This document shows positions 7,424-17,667 of a stretch of DNA of 64,000 nucleotides, in pieces. A program made the translations under genes and the position numbers. Positions within the stretch are counted from its first letter, which is position 1, and each line of letters starts with the position of its first letter. The DNA is from Stenotrophomonas rhizophila (GTDB taxonomy: Bacteria; Pseudomonadota; Gammaproteobacteria; Xanthomonadales; Xanthomonadaceae). The notes under the pieces were generated by a model, which was not told the origin of the DNA, searched no databases, and worked only from the letters and a program-made list of their open reading frames with translations. The stretch covers positions 124,001 to 188,000 of the forward strand of contig NZ_RJKV01000001.1 of the NCBI RefSeq assembly GCF_003751305.1. The letters are read 5' to 3'.

Positions 7424-8364
7424 TGCCGTACTCGCTCACCCTGGCAGCGCTGCTGCTCGCGCTCACCGCCAGTGCGCATGCCACACCGGCCGACCCCGCG
7501 CGCGACCGCGCCAGCATCCTGGCCATGCAGGGCGAATACATCGTCGACTTCGCCTTCGACGAAACCGTCCTGCTCAAACCCGGCTACGAACGCGCGCCGG
7601 CCGTACGCACCGGTGGCAACGAAGTGGTGATCGTGGTCGAAGACACCCCGAAGCGGGTGGTGCTGCAGCACCTGCTGGTCGAACCGAAGAGCGGCCACGT
7701 CACCAAGCACTGGCGCCAGGACTGGGTCTACCAGGCACCGACCCGGTTCGAGTTCACTGCCGAGCAGACCTGGCACGTGCGCCCCATTCCCACGTCGCTC
7801 ACCACCGGTGCCTGGACCCAATGCGTCTACGAAGTCAGCGACGCACCGCGCTACTGCGGCACCGGCGCCTGGCGCTACGACAACGGCATCGCCGAGTGGA
7901 CCAGCGACCTCAGCTGGCGCCCCCTGCCGCGCCGCGAATACACCCGCCGCAGCGACTACAACGCCCTGGCCGTGATCAACCGGCACACGCGCACGCCCAA
8001 CGGTTGGACCCACGAGCAGTTCAACACCAAGATCCAGCGGCGCTCCGACGGCACGCAGACACCGATCGCGCGCGAATTCGGCTTCAACGAGTACAACAAG
8101 ACCACCGAGGTGGACTTCACCCCCGCCTACGCCTACTGGACCGCCACCGCGGGTTACTGGGCGAAGGTGCGCCAGCGCTGGGACGACTTCCTCGGGCAGG
8201 CACCGGGCGTGCACCTGAAGACCAAACCCGACGGCATGGCCATGATCATCCCGCTGTTCACCCAGGCCCAGGACATCCAGGACGGCAAGACCGTGGTGGA
8301 CACCGAGATCGACGCCGTCTTCCAGCAGTGGGTAGAAAAAGCACCGCCAGAACGCGCGCGCTGA
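7423..8364 (+). CDS. DUF6607-family secreted protein in the hemP operon
   Basis: 313 residues. The first 18 residues (MPYSLTLAALLLALTASA, cleaved near AHA-TP) form a Sec signal peptide, so the protein is periplasmic or outer-membrane associated. The rest is rich in Trp and Tyr (TKHWRQDWVYQAP, GAWRYDNGIAEW, YNKTTEVDFTPAYAYW), a pattern I associate with DUF6607; function unknown. Translation is coupled to the preceding gene by a TAATG overlap, and the operon starts at the Fur box at 6480. Linkage suggests iron-limited expression. Confidence 0.7.
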   Translation: MPYSLTLAALLLALTASAHATPADPARDRASILAMQGEYIVDFAFDETVLLKPGYERAPAVRTGGNEVVIVVEDTPKRVVLQHLLVEPKSGHVTKHWRQDWVYQAPTRFEFTAEQTWHVRPIPTSLTTGAWTQCVYEVSDAPRYCGTGAWRYDNGIAEWTSDLSWRPLPRREYTRRSDYNALAVINRHTRTPNGWTHEQFNTKIQRRSDGTQTPIAREFGFNEYNKTTEVDFTPAYAYWTATAGYWAKVRQRWDDFLGQAPGVHLKTKPDGMAMIIPLFTQAQDIQDGKTVVDTEIDAVFQQWVEKAPPERAR

Positions 8365-8497
8365 CACCGACGCCATCGGTGCCGCTCGCGTCCATCGCCA
8401 AACCTCGAAGCAGCACATTGCCTCATCGATGGTCGTACCAACTCGAGCCCAACGGTAGACCCGCCACTCTCCCCTCCGCCCAAGGCCATCCCTCGAG

Positions 8498-8607
8498 AAG
8501 GATGGCGGGTTGCCCTGCCCGGGACCGTCAGGGCGCCAGGGATGGCGCCCACGAGCCCCCAGGGAGGGGTTTACGGCGCGTCCTGGGCAGGGCTGCCCGC
8601 CAGCCTT
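8498..8607. repeat. Large imperfect inverted repeat after the hemP operon
   Basis: Arms at 8498-8525 (AAGGATGGCGGG then TTGCCCTGCCC) and 8580-8607 pair with 24 of 28 bases matching. The middle holds a second palindrome GGGCGCCAGGGATGGCGCCC (8531-8550). Similar in build to the elements at 2287-2551 but unrelated in sequence. The gap 8365-8671 otherwise holds a TCGCTT hexamer repeated three times at 8632-8649 and no gene that I can support. Confidence 0.65.
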
Positions 8608-8671
8608 CAGGCAGTGGACGCATGGACGCCGTCGCTTTCGCTTTCGCTTTCAATGCAACGGCGCCCCAAAC

Positions 8672-11154
8672 TCACGCCTCCCGAAGCGCCAACGCCGGCG
8701 GCGTATGCAGAATCCGCCGCGTCCCCCACCAACCAGCCAGCATGCTCAACAGCACACCCAACGCACCGCCCACCACCAACGGCCCCCACGGCGGACTCAG
8801 CGTCAACTCGAACACCTGCCGCGCCACCACCGAGCCCAGCAGCGCCGCTGCGCCCACCGCCAACAACGCCGACAACAGCCCGAGCGCACCGAACTCCACC
8901 AGCACCGCACCGCGCAGCTGACGGCGCGTCGCCCCCAGCGTCCGCAGCACCGCACTGTCGTAGCGCCGCTCACCGGCCGTTGCCTGCAACGCCGCCAGCA
9001 GCACCAGCAGCCCGGCCAGCAGACTGAACCCCATCACCAGCTGCACCGCCTGGCTCACCCGATCCACCACCTCGCGCACCCGCTCCAGGATGCCGTCGAT
9101 ATCCAACAGTGAAATGTTCGGGTACTCCCGCGTCAGCCCGGCCAGCGCCGGTGCCTGCGCGCGTGGCAGATGGAAGGCGGTGATCAGGTTGTACGGCGCA
9201 TCGGCGACCGCACCTTCGTTGAGCAGCAGGAAGAAGTTGACCCGGAACGAATCCCAGTCCGCCTTGCGGATGCTGGTGATCGTGAAACTGCGCTCCTGAT
9301 CGCCCATCTGCAGCGTCACCGTGTCGCCCAGCGTCATCCCGTAGCGCTCGGCCCAGCCCTGCTCGATCGAGGCCTCCGCCGCCGTGCTGCCGGCCTTCCA
9401 GAACGTCCCGCTGAGCAGCGTATTGGCCGGCGGGAAATCATGCCGCCACGAGAAATTGACCGGCCGGTTGGCATCGTCATCCTCGTTGCTGTTGTCCTCG
9501 CGTGCCTGCCGCTGCGGCGGCCGATCATTGACCGCCAGCAGGCGACCGGTGCTGAACGGCTCGATGCCCGGTGATGCCACGCCCAGCCCACCCAGCGTGG
9601 CCAGCACGGCATCGCGCTGCTCGGGCTGGATGTTCATCAGGAAGTAGTTCGGCGTATCGGTCGGCAAGCGATCGCGCCACTGCGCCAACAGCCCCGGACC
9701 GATCACCGACAGCAGCAGCAACGAACACAGCGACAGCGACAGGCCGACCAGCTGCATCACCGCCAGCCCGCGGCGTCGCGTCAACGAGGCCAGCCCGAGC
9801 TTCCAGCGTCCGCGCAGGCGCGGCTGCAGCCCACGCAGCAGCCACAGCAGCAGGGCACCGAGCGCGCCGGCCAGCGCCGCCAGCGCGGCCAGCCCGCCCA
9901 GCACCCACGCGGCCAGCTTTACATCGCCGGTGGCCTGCACGGTCAGCGCGACGGTCGCGGCCAGCGCGGCGGCATAGACCAGCATGGAGCTCGGCGGCAG
10001 CGCGGCGAAGCTGCGGTTGAGCACGCGCATCGGCGGCACGCTGCGCAGGCGCAGCAGCGGCGGCAGGCCAAAGCCCAGCAGCAGCACCAGGCCGATGCCT
10101 GCACCACTCAGCGCCGGTGTGGCCTGCGGCAGCGGCAGGCGGTTCGGAATCAATCCACCCAGCGCCTGCACCAGCCCGGCCTGCGCGGCCATGCCCAGCC
10201 CGATACCAACCAGGCAGGCCGGCACCGCCAGCATCACCAGCTGCAGCGCCATCGCGGTGAGGATGTCGCGCTGGCGCGCGCCCAGGCAGCGCAGGATCGC
10301 GACCTGATCGATGCGTCGCATCGCGAAGCGGTTGGCGGCCAGCGCGGTGGCGACACCGGCCAGCAACACTGCCAGCAGCGCGGCCAGCGAGAGGAAACGC
10401 CCGGCCAGATCGAACGCGCCGCGCACGCCGCGCTGGGTATCGTCGATCCCCACGATGCGATAGCCCTTGGCCTGCGGCGTGAGCCACTCGCGGAAGGAGG
10501 CGATCTGCGCAGGCTCACCGGCGAACATCATCCGGTAGGAGGCGCGGCTGCCCGGCCCGAGCAGGCCGGCGCGATCCACATCGATGCGGTTCACCAGCAG
10601 CGGCGGCGACAGCTGCATCAGCTCACCGGAGGTGTCCGGCTCGGCCTGCAGCACGCGGGTCACGTTCAATGTGCCCGCGCCGAATTCCAGTGCATCGCCC
10701 ACCTGCAGGCCAAGCGCCTGCATCAGGCGGGGATCGGCATACGCTTCGCCCGGCGGCGGCGTTCCTGTGGTGTCGCTGGCGCTGTCATGCAGCGTGCGGC
10801 TGACCCGCAGTTCACCGCGCAGCGGGTAGCCATCGGCGACCGCCTTGATGTTGGCCATCTGGCTGTCATCGCCATGGAACAGCACGCTGGGGAAGCTGAC
10901 CATGCGCGTGTTGGCCAAGCCGCGCTCGCGCGCTGCATCGGCGAAGGTCTGCGGGATGTCTTCGCGGCCGCTCAGGCCCAGGTCGCCGCCGAGCATCTCC
11001 GCTGCGCTGCCGGTCAGTGCCAGGGTCACGCGGTTGACCAATGTCCCGACGGCGGTCATCACCGCCACGCCCAGCACCAGTGCGGCGAACACGGTCAGCA
11101 GATCGCCGGCCAGGAATTCGCGGCGCAGCGCACGCGCTGCATGGCGCACGACGT

Positions 11155-11158
<4 letters not shown>
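8672..11158 (-). CDS. ABC transporter permease, FtsX/YbbP family
   Basis: 828 residues. Two FtsX-like permease halves: hydrophobic segments near 20-45, about 255-400 and 420-480, and a final four-segment block near 700-820, separated by periplasmic domains. This matches E. coli YbbP, the permease of a putative exporter or lipoprotein/lipid-handling ABC system coupled to the esterase TesA. The ATG overlaps the stop of the ATPase gene (ATGA), and tesA is adjacent and divergent, as in the ybbAP-tesA arrangement. Transported substrate unknown. Confidence 0.85.
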
Positions 11159-11877
<719 letters not shown>

Positions 11878-11886
<9 letters not shown>

Positions 11887-12528
11887 GCAAGTGGAATGGG
11901 CCGCGTGGCCTCGATGGGCTGGCTGCTGGCAGGGTTGCTGCTGATGCCGATGCTGGCCTGTGCCAAAGGTCCGGACACCCGTGCGGCGGTGCTGGTGGTC
12001 GGCGACAGCCTCAGTGCCGCCCACAATATCCCGGCCGCGTCGGGCTGGGTAAACCTGCTTCAGCAGCGGGTCAAACAACAGATCAAGACACCGCCGGCGA
12101 TCATCAATGCCAGCATCAGCGGCGAAACCACCGCCGGCGCGCTGACCCGCCTGCCGGGCCTGCTGGAAAAGCACCGCCCGTCCGTGGTGGTGATCGAACT
12201 GGGCGGCAACGATGCGCTGCGCGGGCTGACCCCGGCCCAGCTGCGCGGCAACCTGGAAAAGATGATCGTGGCCAGCCAGAAGGCGGGCGCCAAGGTGCTG
12301 CTGCTGGGCATCGACGTGCCGCCCAACTATGGCCCGGCCTACCGCCAGCGCCTGCGCCAGACCTACGCCGAGCTGGCCAAACAGTACGACGTGCCGCTGC
12401 TGCCGTTCCTGCTTGAGGGGGTGGCCTTGAAGCCGAATCTGATGCAGGCCGACGGGCTGCACCCCACCGCAGCTGCGCAGCCGCAGGTGCTGGACAACGT
12501 CTGGCCGCTGCTCAAACCCCTGCTTTGA
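11878..12528 (+). CDS. tesA: Periplasmic arylesterase / lysophospholipase TesA-like (SGNH)
   Basis: 216 residues. A signal peptide (residues 1-29, GWLLAGLLLMPMLACA) is followed by the SGNH hydrolase block I motif VVGDSLSAAHNI (nucleophile Ser44). Block III GGNDALRGL and the C-terminal DGLHP (Asp192, His195) complete the active site. E. coli TesA hydrolyses acyl-CoA, lysophospholipid and aryl esters in the periplasm. It is divergent from the ybbA/ybbP-type ABC genes, matching the E. coli arrangement. The ATG overlaps the possible start region of the ATPase gene, so the two 5' ends share sequence. Confidence 0.85.
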
Positions 12529-12605
12529 TCGGTGTGTGAGGAACTTCACACCGCGTCCACTGACGATGCGGCATGTTTCACAAAGCTGAAGAAAGAGGGA
12601 ATCCC

Positions 12606-13319
12606 ATGCGTCAGACAAAGGAGACCTCCGGCCTGGTGCTGGTGGTCGAAGACAACCGTAATATTTCCGAGATGATCGGCGAGTACCTGGAAGGGCGCGG
12701 CTTCGAAGTCGACTACGCTCAGGATGGGCTGGACGGTTATCGTCTGGCGGCCGAGAACAGCTACGACGTGGTCGTGCTCGATCTGATGCTGCCGCGTCTG
12801 GACGGCATCGAAGTCTGTCGCCGCCTGCGCAACGACGCCCGCAAGTCCACGCCGGTGCTGATGTTGACCGCGCGCGACACGCTGGACGACAAGCTCACCG
12901 GCCTGGGGTTCGGCGCCGATGACTACCTGACCAAGCCGTTCGCGATCCAGGAACTGGAAGCCCGCCTGCGCGCGCTGATCCGCCGCGAGCGTCGCCAGGT
13001 CGGCTCGGAAGTGCTCAAGGTCGCTGACCTCGTGCTCGATCCGGTCAGCATGCGCGCCACCCGTGCCGGGACCGAACTGCAGCTCTCGCCGATCGGCCTG
13101 CGCCTGCTGACGATCCTCATGCGCGAATCGCCGCGTGTGGTGACCCGCCAGGAAATCGAACGCGAGATCTGGGGCAATGGCCTGCCGGACTCGGACACCC
13201 TGCGCAGCCATCTGTACAACCTGCGCAAGATCATCGACAAGCCGTTTGATCGCCCGCTGCTGCATACCGTGCAGAGCGCCGGTTACCGCATTGCCGATAT
13301 CGCCCAGCCGATGAGCTGA
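12606..13319 (+). CDS. OmpR-family response regulator, ColR-like
   Basis: 237 residues. Receiver domain with acidic pocket Glu15-Asp16, phospho-acceptor Asp59 (VVLDLMLP) and Lys110 (DYLTKPF); winged-helix DNA-binding domain from about 130 with RSHLYNLRKIIDKPF. Start chosen at the ATG at 12606 because AGAGGGA lies 5 bases upstream; an ATG at 12573 lacks a site. Closest in feel to ColR of Xanthomonas and Pseudomonas, which controls envelope and metal-stress genes. The sensor kinase follows after 168 bases containing a hairpin. Confidence 0.8.
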   Translation: MRQTKETSGLVLVVEDNRNISEMIGEYLEGRGFEVDYAQDGLDGYRLAAENSYDVVVLDLMLPRLDGIEVCRRLRNDARKSTPVLMLTARDTLDDKLTGLGFGADDYLTKPFAIQELEARLRALIRRERRQVGSEVLKVADLVLDPVSMRATRAGTELQLSPIGLRLLTILMRESPRVVTRQEIEREIWGNGLPDSDTLRSHLYNLRKIIDKPFDRPLLHTVQSAGYRIADIAQPMS

Positions 13320-13393
13320 TGGGCGGTCGATCGCCGCTCGGCCGCCTGCGGGCGGCATGAGCGATCCGATCCTCCGGTACCCTCTGGAGCATG

Positions 13394-13417
13394 ACGGCCC
13401 GGCATCTGCCGGGCCGT
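13394..13417 (+). terminator. Hairpin between response regulator and kinase genes
   Basis: ACGGCCCGGCA, loop TC, TGCCGGGCCGT: a perfect 11-base stem with no T tract. It may attenuate or terminate regulator transcription; a TATAAT at 13456-13461 could restart transcription for the kinase. Confidence 0.5.
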
Positions 13418-13455
13418 TGTCATGGTTTGCACGATGGACTCACGGCAAGCTTTCC

Positions 13456-13461
13456 TATAAT
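13456..13461 (+). promoter_or_regulatory. -10 box TATAAT before the sensor-kinase gene
   Basis: A consensus TATAAT 26 bases before the kinase ATG at 13488. No clear -35 at 16-18 bases (TTGCAC at 13427 is 23 bases away), so the promoter may depend on an activator. Confidence 0.45.
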
Positions 13462-13487
13462 CGCCGCGAACCGCCCTGGACCCCGTA

Positions 13488-14759
13488 ATGCCGCACGGTC
13501 TGCCGCGCAAGATCCGCATCGTCTTCATCCTCCAAGCCGTGCTCGCCAGCCTGGGCATCCTGCTGGGTGCGTGGCTGGTGTCGTTGGTGATCAAGCACAG
13601 CCTGGTCAGCAGCGCGCTGCAGGAAGAGGCCGGGTACTACTGGCAGCTGCACGAGGCCTCGCCGGTGCAGCCGCCGCCCAATACCCAGAACATTCGCGGC
13701 TATCTGCTCGAGACCGGGCAGTCGCCGCTGAGCCTGCCGGCCAACCTGCGCACGCTCCCCCCCGGCTTCCATGAGCTCAAGGACGACGACCAGCTGGTGC
13801 TGGTCGATGCACGCCCGGAAGGTCGCCTGTACCTGGTGTTCCTGCGTTCGCGTGCGGAAATGCTGGCGTTCTGGTTCGGCGTGGTGCCGGTGCTGCTGAC
13901 CCTGCTGGCGGTCTATGGCGCCTCGTGGATCACCTACCGCGCCTCCAAACGTCTGGTGTCGCCGGTCAACTGGCTGGCCCGCCGTGTCTCGCGCTGGGAT
14001 CCGGGGCACCCGGAAGCAGCCGACCTGGCGCCGGCCAAGCTGCCGGCCGACATGCAGGGCGAGACTCGTCAGCTGGCCGCTGCGCTGCACTCGCTGGCCA
14101 CCAAGGTCACCGCGCACGTCGCGCGCGAGCGCAACTTCACCCGCGATGCCAGCCACGAGCTGCGCACCCCGCTGACCGTGATCCGCGTGGCCAGCGACAT
14201 GGCGCTGGGCGACCAGGACATCACCCCGCGCCTGCGCCGCGGCCTGCAGCGCATCCAGCGCGCCGGGCGCGACATGGAAGCGGTGATCGATGCCTTCCTG
14301 ATCCTTGCCCGCGAGGCCGATGTCGAGCCGCAGATCGAGCTGTTCGACGTCAACGAGATCGTCCGCCACGAGGTGGACAATGCCCGCGAGCTGATCGCCG
14401 GGCGGCCGGTGGAGATCCATCTGCACAGCAGCGGCCCAGTGATGCTGCACGCACCGCCGCGGGTGTTGCAGGTGGTGGTCAGCAACCTGCTGCGCAATGC
14501 CTGCAGCTATACCGATGAAGGGCGGATCGACGTTGATGTCGAAGAGGATCGCGTGGTCGTGCGCGATACCGGCATCGGCATGTCACCCGAAGCGCTGGGC
14601 CGCGCCTTCGAGCCGTTCTACCGCGCTGAGCCCAGCCGCCCGCAGGGGACCGGGCTGGGGCTGTCGATCGTACGCCGGCTGTGTGACCGCTTCGGCTGGA
14701 AGATCGGCCTGACCAGTGAGCCGGGGCAGGGCACCCAGGCCACGATCCACTACCGTTGA
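13488..14759 (+). CDS. Membrane sensor histidine kinase, ColS-like
   Basis: 423 residues. Two membrane segments (about 11-34 and 126-147) enclose a periplasmic domain of about 90 residues. A HAMP-like linker leads to the H-box RDASHELRTPLTVI with phospho-acceptor His223. The N-box LLRNACSY, G1 VRDTGIGM and G2 GTGLGLSIV boxes are intact. Presumed partner of the response regulator upstream. The sensed signal is not evident: the periplasmic part holds no obvious ExxE iron/zinc motif in my reading. Ends 31 bases before the convergent SGNH gene. Confidence 0.85.
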   Translation: MPHGLPRKIRIVFILQAVLASLGILLGAWLVSLVIKHSLVSSALQEEAGYYWQLHEASPVQPPPNTQNIRGYLLETGQSPLSLPANLRTLPPGFHELKDDDQLVLVDARPEGRLYLVFLRSRAEMLAFWFGVVPVLLTLLAVYGASWITYRASKRLVSPVNWLARRVSRWDPGHPEAADLAPAKLPADMQGETRQLAAALHSLATKVTAHVARERNFTRDASHELRTPLTVIRVASDMALGDQDITPRLRRGLQRIQRAGRDMEAVIDAFLILAREADVEPQIELFDVNEIVRHEVDNARELIAGRPVEIHLHSSGPVMLHAPPRVLQVVVSNLLRNACSYTDEGRIDVDVEEDRVVVRDTGIGMSPEALGRAFEPFYRAEPSRPQGTGLGLSIVRRLCDRFGWKIGLTSEPGQGTQATIHYR

Positions 14760-14790
14760 GTCGGGGAGGCGCTGCGCCTCCCCGGATCGC

Positions 14791-15498
14791 TCAGTTGCAC
14801 TGCACCTTGGGCGCCAGCGCCGTGCGCCAGATTGCGTAGCCTTCGGGTTTCATGTGCAGCATGTCCTCGCGGAACAGCGCGGCACGCGGCTGGCCATCGG
14901 CACCGAGCATCGGCGTGTAGACGTCGGTGTAGCCGGTGTTGGGCAGCGTGGCCAGCGCGGCCTTGATCAGCCCGTTGGCTTCCACCACCGCGGGCAGCAG
15001 GTTCGCGCGCGACGGGCTGGGCTTGATCGAGATGATCTCCACCGTGGTCTTGGGCAGGTCGCGGTGCACGCGCTGCACGAAGGCCACCACGTCATCGCGG
15101 ACCTGGGTCGGGCTGCGGCCGCTGTTGAGGTCGTTGTCGCCAGCGTAGAAGAACACCTTGCAGGGCGCATACGGGATCACGATGCGGTCGGCGTACCAGG
15201 TGCTGTCGCGCACTTCCGAGCCGCCGAAGCCGCGGTTGAAGACCGGCTGGCCCGGGAAATCGGTGGCCAGGCCCTCCCACATGCGGATCGAGGAGCTGCC
15301 GATGAACTCGATGCCACCGCGCGGCGGCGGGTTGGCCGCGTCCTGGGCCGCGAACTGCGCCATGTCGCCGGCCCAGGCCACGTTGGAGACCTGGGTCGGT
15401 ACCTGCGGTGCGGCGGGGGCCGGGGTGCGTGCCAGGGCGGGCAGGGTGGCGCCCAGGGCAAGGGCGAGCAGAAGGGGACGGGCACGGCGGTGCAGCAT
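14791..15498 (-). CDS. Secreted SGNH/GDSL hydrolase
   Basis: 235 residues from the ATG at 15498, with AGGAG 6 bases upstream. A signal peptide (residues 1-23, cleaved near ALA-RT) precedes a mature domain. The nucleophile block is IEFIGSSSIRMWEG (Ser within 67-70), with NRGFGGSEVRDS, the Asn block GDNDLNSG and a C-terminal DMLHMKPEGY holding the Asp-His pair. The family hydrolyses esters, often acetyl groups on sugars or lipids; substrate unknown. Convergent with the sensor kinase; the 232-base upstream gap separates it from dgkA. Confidence 0.8.
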   Translation of the reverse strand: MLHRRARPLLLALALGATLPALARTPAPAAPQVPTQVSNVAWAGDMAQFAAQDAANPPPRGGIEFIGSSSIRMWEGLATDFPGQPVFNRGFGGSEVRDSTWYADRIVIPYAPCKVFFYAGDNDLNSGRSPTQVRDDVVAFVQRVHRDLPKTTVEIISIKPSPSRANLLPAVVEANGLIKAALATLPNTGYTDVYTPMLGADGQPRAALFREDMLHMKPEGYAIWRTALAPKVQCN

Positions 15499-15730
15499 GG
15501 ACGACTCCTGTGGTGGGGCGCCCGAAGGCGCCCGGACGGGTAGGCATTCATCATAGAAGCTGCCCCCGCGCCGCGCTTTACCACGGACGGGCGTTGGCCG
15601 CCTTCGACAATGCCCCGGCCGGCTTATGGCAAAATGAGCGATTGCCTGCCCCATTCAGCGATGCTCATGACTGTCTGCCGTGTGCTGTTCCTGCCGTTCC
15701 GGCCCGCATTGCCGACCCGGGTGATTGCCC

Positions 15731-16111
15731 ATGGCGGATGAAATCGGGCACCTGCCGCGCGGCCCCAAGCGCATTTTCAAGGCCGCCGTGTGGTCGTGGC
15801 AGGGGCTGCGTGCGGCCTGGCTGCATGAGTCCTCGTTCCGGCTGGAGGTCTACCTGCTGATCGTGCTCGCTCCGCTGGCGCTCTGGCTCGGCCAGACCCC
15901 GGTGGAGCGCGCACTGATGATCGGCTCGGTGCTGCTGGTGCTGGCCATGGAACTGGCCAACTCGGCGATCGAGGCGGTGATCGAACGCTACGGCGCTGAG
16001 TTCCACGAGCTCGCCGGGCGTGCCAAGGACATGGGCTCGGCCGCCGTGTTCGTGCTGATGATGAACGTACTGGTGTGCTGGGTCCTGATCCTGCTGCCGC
16101 AGATCTTCTGA
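15731..16111 (+). CDS. dgkA: Diacylglycerol kinase
   Basis: 126 residues, the usual size. Three membrane helices; the family signature is the stretch MELANSAIEAVIERYG then GRAKDMGSAAV, holding the catalytic Glu and metal-binding residues. It phosphorylates diacylglycerol left over from osmoregulated glucan or LPS modification, returning it to phosphatidate synthesis at the inner membrane. The ATG at 15731 is preferred to a TTG at 15725. Followed 54 bases on by the TerC-family gene on the same strand. Confidence 0.92.
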   Translation: MADEIGHLPRGPKRIFKAAVWSWQGLRAAWLHESSFRLEVYLLIVLAPLALWLGQTPVERALMIGSVLLVLAMELANSAIEAVIERYGAEFHELAGRAKDMGSAAVFVLMMNVLVCWVLILLPQIF

Positions 16112-16165
16112 CGTAATACTTCTGACGCGTCACGCGCGTCATCCCCCCTGTAAGGATGGAAGTCC

Positions 16166-16915
16166 ATGTTCCTTGAGTTGTTGTCCGACCCCAATGTCTG
16201 GTTGACCCTTCTGACGCTGAGCGCACTGGAAATCGTGCTGGGCATCGACAACCTGGTGTTCATCTCGATCGCGGTGAGCAAGCTGCCCGAGGCGCGTCGT
16301 CCGTTCGCACGCAAGCTCGGCATCGCCGTGGCCTGCATCACCCGCATCCTGCTGCTGGTCTCGCTGGCCTATCTGGCACACATGCAGGCCAACCTGTTCA
16401 CGGTGGCCGGGATGGGCATCTCGATCCGCGACCTGGTGCTGATCGTCGGTGGCCTGTTCCTGATCATCAAGGGCGGCATGGAAATCCGCGAGCTGATCAC
16501 CGGCGGTGAGGACGAAGATCCGACCACCACCAAGGCCTCTGCCGTGTTCGGCATGGTCATCGCGCAGATCGCCATCATCGACATCGTGTTCTCGCTGGAC
16601 TCGGTCATCACCGCCGTCGGCATCGCCGAGCATGTGCCGGTGATGGTCGCCGCGATCCTGCTCTCGGTCGCGGTCATGCTGCTGGCCGCCAACCCGCTGG
16701 GCCGCTTCATCGACGCCAACCCGACCGTGAAGATGCTGGCCCTGGCCTTCATCCTGCTGATCGGCGCGGTGCTGATCCTCGATGGCCTGGACGTGCATGT
16801 GCCCAAGCCCTACATCTACGCCGCGATGGGCTTCTCGGTGCTGGTGGAGTGGCTGAACCTGCTGATGCGCCGCCGCGCCGTGGCCCACCACGTGCCGGGT
16901 GCCGGCAACTGGTAA
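16166..16915 (+). CDS. TerC-family integral membrane protein
   Basis: 249 residues with about seven membrane helices. The two conserved acidic motifs of the family are present: EIVLGIDNLVFISI near residue 22-35 and IDIVFSLDSVITAVG near 140-155; the Asp residues inside the membrane are thought to bind metal ions. TerC/YkoY-type proteins are linked to manganese or calcium export and to tellurite resistance. AAGGA (16152-16156) precedes the ATG. No yybP-ykoY riboswitch can fit in the 54 bases upstream. Confidence 0.88.
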   Translation: MFLELLSDPNVWLTLLTLSALEIVLGIDNLVFISIAVSKLPEARRPFARKLGIAVACITRILLLVSLAYLAHMQANLFTVAGMGISIRDLVLIVGGLFLIIKGGMEIRELITGGEDEDPTTTKASAVFGMVIAQIAIIDIVFSLDSVITAVGIAEHVPVMVAAILLSVAVMLLAANPLGRFIDANPTVKMLALAFILLIGAVLILDGLDVHVPKPYIYAAMGFSVLVEWLNLLMRRRAVAHHVPGAGNW

Positions 16916-16918
16916 GAA

Positions 16919-16948
16919 GGTGGGTGCCGACCGTTGGTCGGCACCCAC
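16919..16948. repeat. REP-like palindrome between terC-type and lemA genes
   Basis: TGGGTGCCGACCG then TTGGTCGGCACCCA; a near-perfect inverted repeat four bases after the terC-type stop. It shares the GCCGACC/GGTCGGC core with copies at 37355, 38438 and 45882 and may also act as a terminator. Confidence 0.65.
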
Positions 16949-17009
16949 ATCCGCTTTACCCAAGACGTGGCATGCTCCGGATCCCGTTCATCGAGATCCG
17001 GAGCCGGCC

Positions 17010-17657
17010 ATGCGATCGTTCTCCCGTTTGTTGTGCCTGGCCGTGCTGGCCTCCCTGTTGTCCGGTTGTGGCTACAACGCCATCCAGCAGAAGGATGAGC
17101 AGGTCAAGGCCGGTTGGGCCGAGGTGCTCAACCAGTACAAGCGCCGCGCCGATCTGATCCCCAACCTGGTGCAGACCGTGGAAGGCTATGCCAACCAGGA
17201 ACGCCAGGTGCTGACCGATGTCACCAACGCCCGTGCGCGCGTGGGGCAGGTCAACGTCAATGCCGACGATGCCGACTCCCTCAAGCAGTTCCAGCAGGCC
17301 CAGGGCGAGCTGAGCGGTGCGCTGTCGCGCCTGCTGGTGGTCACCGAGAACTATCCGAACCTGAAGTCCGACCAGGGCTTCCGCGATCTGCAGGCGCAGC
17401 TGGAGGGCACCGAGAACCGCATCACCGTGGCGCGCGGCCGCTACATCCAGATGGTGCAGGACTACAACACCTACATCCGCCAGTTCCCGCAGGTGATCAC
17501 CGCCAAGCTGTTCGGCTATGCGACCAAGCCGAACTTCACGGTGGAGAACGAAGCGCAGATCTCGCAGCCGCCGGCGGTCAAGTTCGGTTCGCAGCCACCG
17601 GCCCCGGCACCTGCACCGCAGGCGCCGCCGCAGCAGCAGCCGCAGCCGGCGAACTGA
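17010..17657 (+). CDS. LemA-family lipoprotein
   Basis: 215 residues from the ATG at 17010. A lipobox LLSGC ends the signal peptide at Cys18 or so, followed by GYNAIQQKDEQVKAGWAEVL and YKRRADLIPNLVQTVEGYA, the LemA core helices. The tail is a Pro/Ala/Gln-rich segment (APAPAPQAPPQQQPQPAN). LemA proteins are membrane-anchored coiled-coil proteins of unclear biochemical role. Directly followed by two TPM-domain genes, a common LemA-TPM pairing. Confidence 0.88.
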   Translation: MRSFSRLLCLAVLASLLSGCGYNAIQQKDEQVKAGWAEVLNQYKRRADLIPNLVQTVEGYANQERQVLTDVTNARARVGQVNVNADDADSLKQFQQAQGELSGALSRLLVVTENYPNLKSDQGFRDLQAQLEGTENRITVARGRYIQMVQDYNTYIRQFPQVITAKLFGYATKPNFTVENEAQISQPPAVKFGSQPPAPAPAPQAPPQQQPQPAN

Positions 17658-17667
17658 GCCCGTGACC

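Noticed and set aside
8365..8671. Possible small gene in the gap after the hemP operon (frames of 132 to 200 residues)
   Set aside because: All cross the inverted repeat and the antisense of the permease gene; no ribosome site.
16112..16165. Possible yybP-ykoY manganese riboswitch before the TerC-family gene
   Set aside because: Only 54 bases are available and no paired-loop structure is seen.
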